DNA from: Candidatus Sphingomonas phytovorans
Lineage (GTDB): Bacteria; Pseudomonadota; Alphaproteobacteria; Sphingomonadales; Sphingomonadaceae
DNA: 64,000 nt
NCBI GenBank assembly: GCA_029202385.1
Contig: CP119314.1
Coordinates: forward strand, 3,722,501-3,786,500
Reading direction: 5' to 3'
Shown: piece by piece, positions 9,859 through 20,216 of the stretch
Numbering within the stretch: the first letter of the stretch is position 1
Layout: each line of letters begins with the position of its first letter
Translations under genes and position numbers: made by a program
The notes under the pieces: model-generated
Seen by the model: only the letters and a program-made list of their open reading frames with translations
What the model was told of the DNA's origin: nothing
Databases searched by the model: none

Positions 9859-12177
9859 TCAGAAGCCGGTCTTCACCGTGACGAAGAACTGCTGCGGCGC
9901 GCCCGCGAGCAGCGTCTGGTTGTCACCGCTGTTGCCGAAGCCGTTCGACCCGATGGTCGAGATATATTTCCTGTCGAACAGGTTGGTCGCGTTGAGCTGT
10001 AGTTCGACCTTGCGCTCGCCCGGCAGGGTGACGCGGGCGCCAAGGGTCGCATCGAAGATCACCTGTTCAGGCACCGACTGGTCGTTGGTGTAGGTGAAGT
10101 AACGCTTGCTCATGTAGTTCGCGCCGATGCGGCCGAAGAACATGCCCTTGTCATAGGTGATCTCGCCCTTGGCCAGATGCTTCGGGCTGTCGACGGTCGT
10201 CTTGCCCTTGGTCAGGACGGTGGCGCTGACATTGTCGCGATAGGTCGAGTCATTGTAGCTGTACGATGCGAACACGCCGAAGCCATGGCCGAGCTTCGCC
10301 TCGCCCGCCGCCTCGAAGCCATAGGAGCGGACCGCGCCGACATTCTGCAGGATCACCGGGTTGCCGACGATCCCCGCGCCGGTCGTCACGCCGAGCAGGC
10401 GATTGCGGAAGTCGACATAATAAGCCGCGATCAGGCCGTTGAACCAGCGGTTCTTGAAGCGGCCGCCCAGTTCATAGGTGTTCGATTCCTCGGGCTTCAG
10501 CTTGCTGGTGGTGAGCAGCGCGTTGAAACCGGGCTGGGTGGTCGCGAACGGGCCGGTCGTCGCCGACGAGACGAAGGCGCGCTTCACCTGGGTGAAATCG
10601 CCGAACAGCTCGGCGCTCTCGCTGAGCTTGTAGTTGAAGCCACCATGCGGCTGGAACCAGTCGGTGACCTTGATCTTGCCCGCCGCGAGGCCGCCCGAGA
10701 CGATCGGGGTGGCGGAATTGCGGACGTCGAAGCCCTTCCAGCCGAAATCGATCGTCAGATTGCCCAGCGCGATCTTGTCCTGGACGTAATATTGGATGGT
10801 CTCGGTGCCGTATTTGAAATCCCACTGGGTGAAGAAGGGATTGGACTGGAATTCGAGCGAGTCCCGCGTCGGGGCCATGCGGCTGGTGAGGCCGTAGAAG
10901 CGCCGGGCCTGGCGGAAATCATTCTTCTCGTACCAGCCGCCGACGGTGATGTCGTTGAAGCCGAGCTTGCCGCCGATCGAGCCGAACACGCCCTTGCGGC
11001 GGATGTCGTACTCGGTCGTGCGCACCGAGAGCGGCGCGCCGCCCGGCGTCGCGGTGTACGGCGTGAACCAGATGCCCTGGCCATGGTTCGAATGATAATA
11101 GGCCTTGAGTTCACCATGGATCGGCGCGTCCTTCGCCGTCTCGATGCCGAGCGAGGCGAGATAGTCGACCCGCAGACCCGCCGCATTGTAATAGACGTCG
11201 TCGGCGGTGGCGTAGGGCGCCGGATAAGGCAGCGGTGCCGTCGGGTGCGCGCCGTTATAGGCAAGCACATCGGCGATCGCGACCGCGAGCGGATAATTGT
11301 TCGAGATATTGTCGTTGTTCAGCCCGAGACGGCGGATCATGTCGAGCGACAGATCCTGATAGTCGTTCTCGCGGCGATCCGAGAAATCGAACGTGCCGAC
11401 GAGGCGGACATCGGCGATCGGTGCGACGAACTTCGCATTGACCTGGTGCTGGCGCTGCGAGCCGAAGCCCTTCCACTTCTCGGTATCGAGATAGCCGTAG
11501 GAGACATAGGCGCTCGGCCCGTTTTCACCGAGCACGCCGGTGTCCAGGCGGCCGAAGGCGCGCACCGTGTTCTGGCTGCCATAGGTGCCGTTCAGCGTCA
11601 TGCCGAAAGTGGGTTTGGGATCGCTCGAGAAGAACTCGATGGTACCGCCGAGATTGTTGGTCGCCTGGGTACCGATCGATCCTGCGCCCTGCGACACGAT
11701 CGTCTGGCCGATATTCTCCGACGAGATCGCGCGGCTGACGTGCAGGCCGTTGGTGTTGCCATAGCTGCCGTCGCCGAGCGGGATGCCGTCGAGCGTGAAG
11801 CCGATCTGGTTCTGGTTGAAGCTGCGGATCGAAACGCGCTCCGACCATTCATAGGCGCCAAAGGCGTCGGCCGACTGGAAATTCACGCTGGGCAGCTTCT
11901 CGATCGCCTTGAGCGGGCTGGTGCCCGCGGCCAGCCGCTCGATATCGACCTGGCTGATGCGCTGGACCTGGCGCGTCTCGCCACGGCCGATCACGATGAT
12001 ATCGGCGGAGGGGGCATCTGCAGCGGGCGCTTCGTCCGGCGCGGCTGAATCGGGCGTGGTATCGGCGGCAGCCGCATCGCCTGCGGCGGCTGGCTTGTCG
12101 GTGGTGACGGCAGCGTTCGCAGCGAATGGCGAGCACAAGGCAGTGCCAGCCAGCAGCCAGGCGTGAAGATGACGCAT
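9859..12177 (-). CDS. TonB-dependent receptor
   Basis: A 772-aa outer-membrane receptor. Signal peptide MRHLHAWLLAGTALCSPFAANA, then an Asp/Pro/Ala-rich linker, then the plug domain (about residues 55-190) with DIIVIGRGETRQVQRI, SIRSFNQNQIGFTLDGIPL and a Gly-rich end (GTQATNNLGGTIEFFSSDP). The rest is the barrel, ending in the typical outer-membrane C-terminal Phe (QFFVTVKTGF). AAGGGGAAATCGAC precedes the ATG. The ligand is not evident. No inner-membrane transporter, anti-sigma factor or sigma factor lies next to it. Confidence 0.94.
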   Translation of the reverse strand: MRHLHAWLLAGTALCSPFAANAAVTTDKPAAAGDAAAADTTPDSAAPDEAPAADAPSADIIVIGRGETRQVQRISQVDIERLAAGTSPLKAIEKLPSVNFQSADAFGAYEWSERVSIRSFNQNQIGFTLDGIPLGDGSYGNTNGLHVSRAISSENIGQTIVSQGAGSIGTQATNNLGGTIEFFSSDPKPTFGMTLNGTYGSQNTVRAFGRLDTGVLGENGPSAYVSYGYLDTEKWKGFGSQRQHQVNAKFVAPIADVRLVGTFDFSDRRENDYQDLSLDMIRRLGLNNDNISNNYPLAVAIADVLAYNGAHPTAPLPYPAPYATADDVYYNAAGLRVDYLASLGIETAKDAPIHGELKAYYHSNHGQGIWFTPYTATPGGAPLSVRTTEYDIRRKGVFGSIGGKLGFNDITVGGWYEKNDFRQARRFYGLTSRMAPTRDSLEFQSNPFFTQWDFKYGTETIQYYVQDKIALGNLTIDFGWKGFDVRNSATPIVSGGLAAGKIKVTDWFQPHGGFNYKLSESAELFGDFTQVKRAFVSSATTGPFATTQPGFNALLTTSKLKPEESNTYELGGRFKNRWFNGLIAAYYVDFRNRLLGVTTGAGIVGNPVILQNVGAVRSYGFEAAGEAKLGHGFGVFASYSYNDSTYRDNVSATVLTKGKTTVDSPKHLAKGEITYDKGMFFGRIGANYMSKRYFTYTNDQSVPEQVIFDATLGARVTLPGERKVELQLNATNLFDRKYISTIGSNGFGNSGDNQTLLAGAPQQFFVTVKTGF

Positions 12178-12360
12178 GTCGATTTCCCCTTTTGGGCGTT
12201 AAGTCCGGGGCGCCCCACTCCCTGGCGCCCTCGTCGCGCCTAGGCGTTGTGCGTTGCACAATTATGGGAGGAACATGTCGTTCGTGCGTGACTGGCAAGA
12301 CAGGAATGTGACACCTTCCGGCCCCTCTGAAACGAGGGCGAAAAAGTCCTGCTGGAGAGG

Positions 12361-12390
12361 CTTGTGTTGCATATATACAACACCATATTC
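12361..12390 (+). promoter_or_regulatory. Sigma-32 (heat-shock) promoter of clpB
   Basis: CTTGTGT, a 13-base spacer, then CACCATAT. This matches the sigma-32 pattern CTTGaaa - N13-17 - CCCCATnT with one mismatch in the -10 box. Transcription would start near 12395, about 20 bases before the clpB ATG. ClpB is a classical member of the sigma-32 regulon, which fits. Confidence 0.72.
12364..12383. promoter_or_regulatory. Palindrome between -35 and -10 of the clpB promoter, possible operator
   Basis: GTGTTG and CAACAC form a perfect 6-bp inverted repeat around CATATATA, placed exactly between the two sigma-32 boxes. The position is that of a repressor operator. It does not match the CIRCE element (TTAGCACTC-N9-GAGTGCTAA), so any regulator is unknown. 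Confidence 0.45.
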
Positions 12391-12413
12391 GGGCGAGACC
12401 TGGAGGGACGACA

Positions 12414-14993
12414 ATGAACCTGGAAAAATTCACCGATCGCGCGAAGGGCTTCCTGCAATCGGCGCAGACGGTGGCGATCAGGATGAGCCATCAGCGCATC
12501 TCGCCCGACCATATCCTGAAGGCGCTGCTCGAGGACGAGCAGGGCATGGCCGCGGGACTGATCACGGCCGCGGGCGGCGACGCGAAACGCGCCGTGGCCG
12601 AAACCGACGCGGCGCTGGCAAGGATTCCCGCCGTCTCGGGCGGCGGCGCCCAGCAGACGCCGGGGCTGGACAATGACGCGGTACGCGTGCTCGACCAGGC
12701 CGAGCAGGTCGCGGCCAAGGGCGGCGACAGCTTCGTCACGGTCGAACGGCTGCTGCTCGCGCTGGCGCTTTCCACGACCACCGCCGCCGGCAAGGCGCTG
12801 GCTGCCGCGGGGGTGAAGGCCGATGCGCTCAACGCGGCGATCAACCAGATCCGCGCTGGCCGCACCGCCGACAGTGCCGGGGCCGAGAGCCGGTTCGATG
12901 CGCTCAAGAAATTCGCCCGCGACCTGACCCAGGCGGCGCGCGACGGCAAGCTCGATCCGGTGATCGGCCGCGACGAGGAGATCCGCCGCACCATCCAGAT
13001 CCTCGCCCGTCGCACCAAGAACAACCCGGTGCTGATCGGCGAGCCCGGCGTCGGCAAGACCGCCATCGCCGAAGGGCTCGCGCTGCGCATCGCCAATGGC
13101 GACGTGCCCGATACGCTGAAGGACCGGAAGCTGATGTCGCTCGACATCGGCAGCATGATCGCCGGTGCCAAATATCGCGGCGAATTCGAGGAGCGGCTCA
13201 AGGGCGTGCTCGACGAAGTGCGCGCCGGCGAGGGCGACATCATCCTGTTCATCGACGAGATGCACACGCTGATCGGCGCCGGAAAGACCGACGGCGCGAT
13301 GGACGCCTCCAACATGATCAAGCCGGCGCTGGCGCGCGGCGAACTCCACTGCGTCGGCGCGACCACGCTCGACGAATATCGCAAATATGTCGAGAAGGAC
13401 GCGGCGCTCCAGCGGCGCTTCCAGCCTGTCTTCGTCGGCGAGCCGACGGTCGAGGATACCATCTCGATCCTGCGCGGGCTGAAGGAGAAGTACGAGCTGC
13501 ATCACGGCGTGCGCATCACCGATGCGGCGATCGTCGCCGCGTCGACCCTGTCGAACCGCTACATCACCGACCGTTTCCTGCCCGACAAGGCGATCGACCT
13601 GATGGACGAGGCAGCCAGCCGGATCCGCATGGAGGTGGAGTCCAAGCCGGAGGAGATCGAGACGCTCGACCGGCGGATCATCCAGCTCAAGATCGAGCGC
13701 GAGGCGCTGAAGAAGGAGAGCGACGCAGCCTCCCGCGACCGGCTGACGACCCTTGAGGGCGAGCTCGCCAATCTCGAACAGCAATCGGCCGAGCTGACCA
13801 CCCGCTGGCAGGGCGAGAAGGACAAGATCAACGCCGAGGCGAAGCTGAAGGAACAGCTCGACGCAGCGCGGCTCGAACTCGACCAGGCGCAACGCGCTGG
13901 CGATCTCGCCAGGGCGGGCGAGCTATCCTACGGCACGATCCCGCAGCTTACGCGGCAGCTCGACGACGCGCAGGCGACCACCAAGGGCGCGATGCTGCGC
14001 GAGGAAGTGACCGCCGACGACATCGCCGCCGTGGTCAGCCGCTGGACCGGCATTCCAGTCGACCGGATGCTTGAAGGCGAGCGCGCCAAGCTGCTGGGCA
14101 TGGAAGAAGCGCTGGGCAAGAGGGTGATCGGGCAGAGCCAGGCGGTCCGCGCCGTCTCGACCGCGGTGCGCCGCGCGCGTGCCGGCCTGCAGGAACCCAA
14201 CCGCCCGCTCGGCTCCTTCCTGTTCCTCGGGCCGACGGGCGTCGGCAAGACCGAGCTGACCAAGGCGCTCGCCGAATTCCTGTTCGACGATCCGTCGGCG
14301 ATGGTCCGCATCGACATGAGCGAGTTCATGGAGAAGCATGCGGTCGCCCGGCTGATCGGCGCCCCTCCCGGCTATGTCGGCTATGAGGAAGGCGGCGTGC
14401 TGACCGAGGCGGTGCGGCGCCGGCCCTATCAGGTCGTGCTGTTCGACGAGGTCGAGAAGGCGCATGGTGATGTGTTCAACGTGCTGCTCCAGGTGCTTGA
14501 CGACGGCCGGCTGACCGACGGCCAGGGCCGCACGGTCGATTTCTCCAACACGCTGATCATCCTGACCTCGAACCTGGGCAGCCAGTATCTGTCGAGCCTG
14601 CCCGATGGCGAGGACGTATCCTCGGTCGAGCCCCAGGTGATGGAGATTGTGCGCGGTCATTTCCGCCCCGAATTTCTCAACCGGCTTGACGAGGTCATCC
14701 TGTTCCACCGGCTCGGCCAGAGCGAGATGGCGCCGATCGTCGATATCCAGGTGGCGCGCGTCCAGAAGCTGCTGGCCGACCGCAAGGTGACGCTCGACCT
14801 TACCAGCGGCGCCCGCGCGTGGCTCGGCCGGGTCGGCTATGACCCGGTCTATGGCGCACGGCCGCTGAAGCGCGCGGTGCAGCGCTACCTGCAGGATCCG
14901 CTTGCCGACCTGATCCTGCGGGGCGACGTGAAAGACGGATCGACCGTGAGAGTCGATGAAGGCGACGGGAAGCTGGAGTTGCAGGTCGGCTAG
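12414..14993 (+). CDS. clpB: ATP-dependent disaggregase ClpB (Hsp100)
   Basis: An 859-aa AAA+ chaperone that extracts polypeptides from aggregates together with DnaK. Domain order is the Clp N-domain repeats (residues 1-145), NBD1 with Walker [14 protein letters not shown] and Walker [11 protein letters not shown], the long coiled-coil M domain (about 410-530; [20 protein letters not shown]), and NBD2 with [13 protein letters not shown] and [11 protein letters not shown]. There is no ClpP-docking IGF/L loop expected, in keeping with ClpB rather than ClpA. TGGAGGGACGACA precedes the ATG. Expression is probably from the sigma-32 promoter described separately. Confidence 0.98.
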   Translation: MNLEKFTDRAKGFLQSAQTVAIRMSHQRISPDHILKALLEDEQGMAAGLITAAGGDAKRAVAETDAALARIPAVSGGGAQQTPGLDNDAVRVLDQAEQVAAKGGDSFVTVERLLLALALSTTTAAGKALAAAGVKADALNAAINQIRAGRTADSAGAESRFDALKKFARDLTQAARDGKLDPVIGRDEEIRRTIQILARRTKNNPVLIGEPGVGKTAIAEGLALRIANGDVPDTLKDRKLMSLDIGSMIAGAKYRGEFEERLKGVLDEVRAGEGDIILFIDEMHTLIGAGKTDGAMDASNMIKPALARGELHCVGATTLDEYRKYVEKDAALQRRFQPVFVGEPTVEDTISILRGLKEKYELHHGVRITDAAIVAASTLSNRYITDRFLPDKAIDLMDEAASRIRMEVESKPEEIETLDRRIIQLKIEREALKKESDAASRDRLTTLEGELANLEQQSAELTTRWQGEKDKINAEAKLKEQLDAARLELDQAQRAGDLARAGELSYGTIPQLTRQLDDAQATTKGAMLREEVTADDIAAVVSRWTGIPVDRMLEGERAKLLGMEEALGKRVIGQSQAVRAVSTAVRRARAGLQEPNRPLGSFLFLGPTGVGKTELTKALAEFLFDDPSAMVRIDMSEFMEKHAVARLIGAPPGYVGYEEGGVLTEAVRRRPYQVVLFDEVEKAHGDVFNVLLQVLDDGRLTDGQGRTVDFSNTLIILTSNLGSQYLSSLPDGEDVSSVEPQVMEIVRGHFRPEFLNRLDEVILFHRLGQSEMAPIVDIQVARVQKLLADRKVTLDLTSGARAWLGRVGYDPVYGARPLKRAVQRYLQDPLADLILRGDVKDGSTVRVDEGDGKLELQVG

Positions 14994-15030
14994 GGGCGGT
15001 CTTGGCCCATCGCGACCATCAGAAGAAAAT

Positions 15031-15067
15031 CAGGGGCATGATCCGTTCCAGTCGAATCATGCCCCTG
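15031..15067. terminator. 12-bp hairpin downstream of clpB
   Basis: CAGGGGCATGAT and ATCATGCCCCTG are perfect inverted repeats around a 13-base loop. No T-run follows on the plus strand; on the minus strand the stem is followed by TTTTC. It lies between the converging clpB and the 90-aa gene and could end either transcript. Confidence 0.5.
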
Positions 15068-15122
15068 CACGCCTATCAGGTATCCTTTATCGTGCTTCGC
15101 CCCCCGGAAGCCGATGGTCGGA

Positions 15123-15395
15123 TCAGCAACCAACCTTCCTCCCGCAGCCGCTGACCTGCGACTGTTGGACTGTCTCCCGATCGACGCGGCGCTGCTCCGC
15201 CCATTGGCTTCGCGTCATGCAGATCTTCTTGACCGCCAACCGGCTGCCCAGAACCTCCTGGTTCTCGCAGACCATCTGGTTCGGATCGCGCTTCTTCGAC
15301 GCCGCGCCTGCATCGTTCTTCTGTTCTGCAGCCAGCGGTGCCGGCATGAGGCTGGCGACCGCCGCCAGCAAGGCAACTCGGAAGACGGGATTCAT
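15123..15395 (-). CDS. Small exported hypothetical protein with four cysteines
   Basis: A 90-aa protein starting MNPVFRVALLAAVASLMPAP, a clear signal peptide cleaved near LAA|EQK. The mature part is short and charged (DAGAASKKRDPNQ) and then has Cys in QMVCENQ, KKICMT, SGCGRK and VGC, so two disulfides are possible. SRQW-type sequence (TRSQWAEQRRVDRE) precedes the last pair. This pattern occurs in small unnamed periplasmic proteins of sphingomonads; I do not know a function. A longer in-frame start exists but would put 21 residues before the signal peptide. No close neighbour shares its strand in an obvious operon. Confidence 0.7.
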   Translation of the reverse strand: MNPVFRVALLAAVASLMPAPLAAEQKNDAGAASKKRDPNQMVCENQEVLGSRLAVKKICMTRSQWAEQRRVDRETVQQSQVSGCGRKVGC

Positions 15396-15485
15396 AAGCG
15401 ATTCTCTCGGGACGTTGATCAGGCCTGAAATCTGCCTCAGACCGTCCGGAATGGCCATATATTTCTGCGCGACAATCGAAAGGTT

Positions 15486-16997
15486 TCAGCGCGGCGGCGC
15501 GACATCGAACGCGACCGTCAGCCTCTCCCCCTCGGCAAAGGGCCGCGTCCCGTGCCACATCCATGAGGGGAACAGCACCAGCCTGCCCGCCTTCGGCTCG
15601 ATCAGCAGACTCGGCGCCAGATCAAGCTTCAACGCTGCCTGAGGTTCGCCCAATGCCAGCCAGCCGGCGTGCACATGCTCATCCGGCCCGCGCGAGGGAA
15701 GCGCGATATACAGTGCCGAGCTGATCCAGCCTTGGGGATGAACGTGGTTGGCATGGAATCCGCCGTCGTGAAGCCGAACCGACCAGCTGCCGGTGAAACG
15801 GATTCGACGGTCGCGCCGTGCACCAAGGAGCGGATGCCCGGCATCCGGCCGCGGGAGCTGGGCGACATAGCGCGCGACGGCTTGCTCGATCGCCGCGCGC
15901 ATGGCCCGGATCTCCGGGTCGATGCGACTGAGAAGCGGACCGTCGGTTTGAGTCCCGCCACGGACCGACTGATCCAGATATTGTCCTTTCGCCACGTGGA
16001 GCGAGCGCAGACGATCGGCCAGCCTCTCCAGCGCCGGCAACGCCGGGCCGAGATCCACCACCGCGACGAGGTCCGGCGAATCCTCCAGCCATGCGCTGCG
16101 GGGATCGTCCGTCAGCCGCCAGGCGGCGGCGGCATAGGGCCACATGGCCACGGCACGATCCGTCGCCAGTTCGCGATCGATGAGCGTGACAGCATCCGCT
16201 GCCCTGCCGCTTCTCAGCAGATGGCGGACCCGCCAGAGCGCAAGGCGCGGCCGGGCGGAGGCGGGAACGCTGTCGAACAGGACGGTGGCGGTATCGTCTT
16301 CCCCTAGTTCCACGGCCGCGATCGCCTCATATTCGGCGCGGGCGTCCTGCCCATGCCCTGCTTTCCCGGCTCGCTGCAGCGCCTCTCGCAGGCCGGTATA
16401 ATTCTCGCTGCGTACAAGAAGATCGAACAGGCCCTGCCACAACGCTCCTTCGCCCGGGAGGCGTTTGAGTGCCTGATCGAGAGAATGAGTCGCCCTTTCG
16501 GGTCGCCCGAGCATCGATTGAATCTGGCCCAATTGCAGGTGACCGTGAATCCATCTCGGCTCTCGATCCAGAATCGCCTGGAGCTCGGCCGCCGCCTGTT
16601 CCCCACGACCCGCCGCCAGGCGCGCGGCGGCCAGCCCGAGCAGAATCTCCCCGTTCGCCGGCGCGAGCCGACGCGCCTGCTCGAACAGTGCGACTGAATC
16701 CAGACCAGCTTCAAGGGCCACATGGGCTCGGCCATGGGCGATGCTCGCAACGGCCGGCGCGAGGCGTGCGGCCTGCGCGAAGGATCGTGATGCGGCCACA
16801 TGCTCGTCCAGCGCCCGCTGGAGCAATCCGGTCCATTGCCACAATTGCGCATTGGCCCCTTGCGCCGCCGCGCGAGTCAGCAGGGGAAGCGCCTGTTCTT
16901 CCTCACCCTCATCGAGCGCGAGTTCCGCCAGTTCGGCGAGGCTGCCCGCGTCCGCCTGTCCCAGCCGAGCCGCAGCGAGCCGGGACGAAAAGGTCAC
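15486..16997 (-). CDS. TPR-repeat 2OG-Fe(II) oxygenase (PF13759-like)
   Basis: 503 aa, no signal peptide. Residues 1-270 are TPR-like helical repeats (for example ALFEQARRLAPANGEILLGL). The C-terminal 200 residues form a 2-oxoglutarate/Fe(II) dioxygenase of the putative 2OG-Fe(II) oxygenase group: GSWSVRLHDGGFHANHVHPQ and GWISSALYIALP hold the first metal ligands, AGRLVLFPSWMWHGTRPF the distal His with the Arg expected to bind 2-oxoglutarate nearby. The GTG start overlaps the stop of the upstream hydroxylase gene (GTGA), so it is the last gene of a coupled three-gene run. Likely role is hydroxylation of a peptide or protein bound by the TPR part, but no substrate is known. Confidence 0.85.
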   Translation of the reverse strand: MTFSSRLAAARLGQADAGSLAELAELALDEGEEEQALPLLTRAAAQGANAQLWQWTGLLQRALDEHVAASRSFAQAARLAPAVASIAHGRAHVALEAGLDSVALFEQARRLAPANGEILLGLAAARLAAGRGEQAAAELQAILDREPRWIHGHLQLGQIQSMLGRPERATHSLDQALKRLPGEGALWQGLFDLLVRSENYTGLREALQRAGKAGHGQDARAEYEAIAAVELGEDDTATVLFDSVPASARPRLALWRVRHLLRSGRAADAVTLIDRELATDRAVAMWPYAAAAWRLTDDPRSAWLEDSPDLVAVVDLGPALPALERLADRLRSLHVAKGQYLDQSVRGGTQTDGPLLSRIDPEIRAMRAAIEQAVARYVAQLPRPDAGHPLLGARRDRRIRFTGSWSVRLHDGGFHANHVHPQGWISSALYIALPSRGPDEHVHAGWLALGEPQAALKLDLAPSLLIEPKAGRLVLFPSWMWHGTRPFAEGERLTVAFDVAPPR

Positions 16998-18151
16998 AGG
17001 CCGCTTGCCGCGGTACCGTCTGCTGCGATGAGCGCCGCGACCGCCTCGCGCTCGATCGCGGTCAGATCCGGATGCCAGATATCGAAGATAAGGACGACGC
17101 GGAGCTGGTCGCTCGGATTCGCTGCCTCATGCTCGATCGTATCGTCGAACACAAAGGCTTCTCCCCGGCGCCAGAAACGCGTTTCAGCGCCGACCCGGAA
17201 CCAGCAGCCCTCCGGAACCACCAGCGGGAGATGGCATACGAGCCGGCCGTTGCTGACGCCGACATGCGGGGGAATGACGGTGTCGGGCGCAAGCAGGGAA
17301 AACATCGCGTTGGGAGAAGCCCCGGGGATCGCCGGCTGCGGCAGCCGGGAGAGGAGATCGAGCGTGCGGGGGCAATAGCGGGCGTTGGCCTCGATTTGCC
17401 GTCCGTTCTGCCACAGATGAATCGCCGTCCAGTCGGCATTATGGTTGAGCGGCTGCCACTGGCGAAGCGGGAGATGGTCGGCATATTGGATATAGGGAAC
17501 GAGCTCGGCCCGCTCGGCCCCCATCACCGTCTCGAATTCCTCCTGAATTATGTCGGTCGCCGCCTCAAGCGCATCGAGCCAGTCGAAATGGCGCCGCGGA
17601 TGGAATTCCCGCTCCACCAGGCCCGGAAAGTGAAAATGGGTGGGCTCGCTGTGATAAGGGCGCGTCCGGCGCAATGCATTGTTCCGGAAGCGCGCAATAC
17701 GCGCACGCTCTTCTTCATCGGCGCGCTGCTCCACCAGCGCCATGCCAGCCTTCAGCCTGGCTTCCCGCCGATCGAGCCATTCGGCATATCGGCGCTCGCC
17801 CTGTTCGAGCACCACCGCGATCTGCGGCGGCGGCGCGGCCTGCGGTCTCTGGGCAAGCGCGTGACCCCACGCCTCTCCCGCCGTCTCGTCACCCAGGCGG
17901 TCCAGCAGCGTTGCCCGCATCAGCAGCGCGGTGAAGTCCAGCGGGGAGACGGCGAGCGCGCGGTGCACGGCGTCGAGCGCCACGCGCGGCTGGCCCGCAG
18001 CCCGGCTCACCCCTGCGAGTTTCAGGAGGATGGAAAGATCCTGCGGTTCAATCCCCGCCGCATCCCGGAGCAGCGCCTGTGCTCGCGTAAAATCCTGCGA
18101 CGCCGAAGCGCGATCCGCTTCGGCGAGCAGTGATCCCACATCCGCCGTCAA
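16994..18151 (-). CDS. TPR-repeat aspartyl/asparaginyl beta-hydroxylase (PF05118)
   Basis: 385 aa. Residues 1-130 are TPR-like (AQALLRDAAGIEPQDLSILL), and residues about 190-370 form the Asp/Asn beta-hydroxylase jelly roll: IPPHVGVSNGRLVCHLP carries the first Fe ligand, FRVGAETRFWRRGEAFVFDD the middle strands, and DTIEHEAANPSDQLRVVLIF the second His and the 2OG-binding Arg. The start codon appears to be TTG overlapping the upstream TGA. In animals this fold hydroxylates Asp/Asn in EGF-like domains; bacterial relatives act on peptides or are unassigned. It sits between a TPR-sulfotransferase and another TPR-oxygenase, all on the minus strand and overlapping, which suggests one common substrate. 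Confidence 0.85.
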   Translation of the reverse strand: MTADVGSLLAEADRASASQDFTRAQALLRDAAGIEPQDLSILLKLAGVSRAAGQPRVALDAVHRALAVSPLDFTALLMRATLLDRLGDETAGEAWGHALAQRPQAAPPPQIAVVLEQGERRYAEWLDRREARLKAGMALVEQRADEEERARIARFRNNALRRTRPYHSEPTHFHFPGLVEREFHPRRHFDWLDALEAATDIIQEEFETVMGAERAELVPYIQYADHLPLRQWQPLNHNADWTAIHLWQNGRQIEANARYCPRTLDLLSRLPQPAIPGASPNAMFSLLAPDTVIPPHVGVSNGRLVCHLPLVVPEGCWFRVGAETRFWRRGEAFVFDDTIEHEAANPSDQLRVVLIFDIWHPDLTAIEREAVAALIAADGTAASGL

Positions 18152-20163
18152 AGCGAATAGCCGAATTTCGCGACCCAGGGTTCGAGCGTCGGCAGGATCG
18201 GCTCCAGATGTCGCCGGTACCGCTCCCAGCGACCCGATGCGCGCTTGTAGATCGGCTCGATGACCTGCGAGTAGCTCGCGGTGGTGATCAGGCCCCGGGA
18301 CAGCGCCGTGCGGCGGTGGTCCAGCGCATCCTCATGCCAGTCGAGCCCCAGGAAATCGAACAGAGGACGAACTTCCGCTTCGACATTGTCGACCAGCCGT
18401 TCGTAGACGATCGTATGCATCTGTACCGGGAACAGTTCCCGCGACCGTTCCCAATGCCTGAATACCAGATCGTAGAAATCGGCCGCATCCTCCAGGCGCA
18501 GGAAATTGGCCATCGCGTTGTTGAGCTGGAAACTGCTCATGAAGCAGCTGAGCAGCACATCGCAGGGATGGCGCAGGGCCAGGATGAAACGCGCCTTGGG
18601 GAACAGGCGCTGGATCAACGGTACCTTGTAGAGGAACAGCGGCGATTTATCGATGAGCAGCCGACCATTCGGGACCGTGCCGACCTTCGCCATCTCCTCA
18701 TAATAATGCGCCCGCGCGCGCACGATCGCCGCCTCGTCGAGCGTGGGGATCGCAGCAAGACCGCCGATCGCCTTGTCGACCAGATTCAAGGGCGGCTGTT
18801 CCTCAGTCACCACCGTTCCGGGGTGGCCCATCAGGATCGTATCGAGCAGCGTGGTCCCCGATCGGGGGAACCCCACCAGGAACACCGGATCGGGGCCATC
18901 GGCAACCGGCCGCGCCGTCGACCAGGTAGCGGGCCAGCCCGGCGCGAGCAATTCAAGCTCCCCGCGCAATTCGTCGCGCAGCGCGGCCCCGCGGCGTACG
19001 GGATCGGTCGGCCCCTCCTGGAGCAGCTGGGTGAATTGCCGGAAGGCATCGAAGGCCTCGTCGATCCGGCCGAGGCGATCGAGAAGCATCGCGCGAAGAT
19101 GCACCGTACGCTCGGGCTCGATATCCGGCGGAACCAGCGCGAGACAGGCAAGCGCTTCCTCGAACCGTTGCGCCCGGCGATGCTCAAGCGCGCGCAGGAA
19201 CGCCAGCGGCCCCTCGCCAATCCCATTCTCCGTCGCCAGCGCGATCAGCGGCGCAAACCCCTCCTCGCGGTTGGTGTGCTCATACTGGATCGCGAGCCCC
19301 AGATAGGCGTCCACCAGCGTCGGATCGAGCGCGATGGCCTTGCTGAAGGCACGCAATGCATCCTCGGTCCGGCGCGCCAGCCCGCATTCGACGCCGAGCT
19401 TGAGCTGCAGGTCGCCATTCTCCGGATTGCGCGAGACCGCCTCTTCGATGACCGGGAGCGCATCGTCATATCGTCCATCCAGTCGCAGCTGGAGGTAGAG
19501 TTCGTTCAGCGCGCGATCATCCTGCGGGAAATCCCCGGCAGCCCTGCGCAGGACAGCTTCCGCCTCCGCCGCCTCTCCGGCCGAGCGGAGTGCAAGGGCA
19601 AGGTTGAGCCGGGTCGGTGCCGCACGCGGATCAAGCTCGACGGCGCGTTTCAACGCCGCGACGGCGCCGGGATAGTCCTCAAGCCCCGACCGGGCATTGC
19701 CGAGATTGTTCCAGCTCTCGAAATCGTTCGGCGCGCGTGCCACGACATGATCATAGGCCTCGACCGACCCCTCGAATTGCTCGAGCGACTGGGCGAGGAA
19801 ACCCCGGTAGCGAGCGACCCGCAGCGACGGATCAGCGAAAGCAAGATCGCGGCCGGCAATGTCGAGGGCACCTGCCTGGTCACCCGTTTCGATCAATGCC
19901 GCGATGAGATTGCACGCGATGGTGGCGTCGCCCGGCCGATGGCGATGAGCCGCCCGCAGATACGTGATCGCCCCCGCCGCGTCGCCCGCGCGGCTCCGCA
20001 ACATGCCGAGAAAGGCATTGAGGGCAACCAGATCGCCCCCACGCAACAAGGCCGCCTCGGCAAGCGACCGCGCGCGCGGGACATCGCCCGTCCGGGCGGC
20101 GTCGATTGCCTGCCGGAGGGTCTCGGCCGTGTCGGAATCTAGCATGGGAACGCTTGCCACCAT
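18148..20163 (-). CDS. TPR-repeat sulfotransferase family protein
   Basis: About 671 aa. The N-terminal 380 residues are a long array of TPRs (for example WNNLGNARSGLEDYPGAVAA). The C-terminal domain begins PDPVFLVGFPRSGTTLLDTI near residue 430, where FPRSGTT is the 5'-phosphosulfate loop that binds PAPS. RFILALRHPCDVLLSCFMSS is the 3'-phosphate motif, and the family is PF13469. The architecture resembles bacterial protein-tyrosine sulfotransferase-like proteins. Candidate starts are ATG at 20163 (MVASVP) and 20145 (MLDSD); neither has a strong ribosome site. It is the first gene of the coupled three-gene run and lies just after the terminator of the large TonB receptor gene. Confidence 0.87.
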   Translation of the reverse strand: MVASVPMLDSDTAETLRQAIDAARTGDVPRARSLAEAALLRGGDLVALNAFLGMLRSRAGDAAGAITYLRAAHRHRPGDATIACNLIAALIETGDQAGALDIAGRDLAFADPSLRVARYRGFLAQSLEQFEGSVEAYDHVVARAPNDFESWNNLGNARSGLEDYPGAVAALKRAVELDPRAAPTRLNLALALRSAGEAAEAEAVLRRAAGDFPQDDRALNELYLQLRLDGRYDDALPVIEEAVSRNPENGDLQLKLGVECGLARRTEDALRAFSKAIALDPTLVDAYLGLAIQYEHTNREEGFAPLIALATENGIGEGPLAFLRALEHRRAQRFEEALACLALVPPDIEPERTVHLRAMLLDRLGRIDEAFDAFRQFTQLLQEGPTDPVRRGAALRDELRGELELLAPGWPATWSTARPVADGPDPVFLVGFPRSGTTLLDTILMGHPGTVVTEEQPPLNLVDKAIGGLAAIPTLDEAAIVRARAHYYEEMAKVGTVPNGRLLIDKSPLFLYKVPLIQRLFPKARFILALRHPCDVLLSCFMSSFQLNNAMANFLRLEDAADFYDLVFRHWERSRELFPVQMHTIVYERLVDNVEAEVRPLFDFLGLDWHEDALDHRRTALSRGLITTASYSQVIEPIYKRASGRWERYRRHLEPILPTLEPWVAKFGYSL

Positions 20164-20216
20164 ATCAGTCTGGACCGCCCCGCCCCGCCAATGCAATCCC
20201 GAAGCAACGCCGGGAT

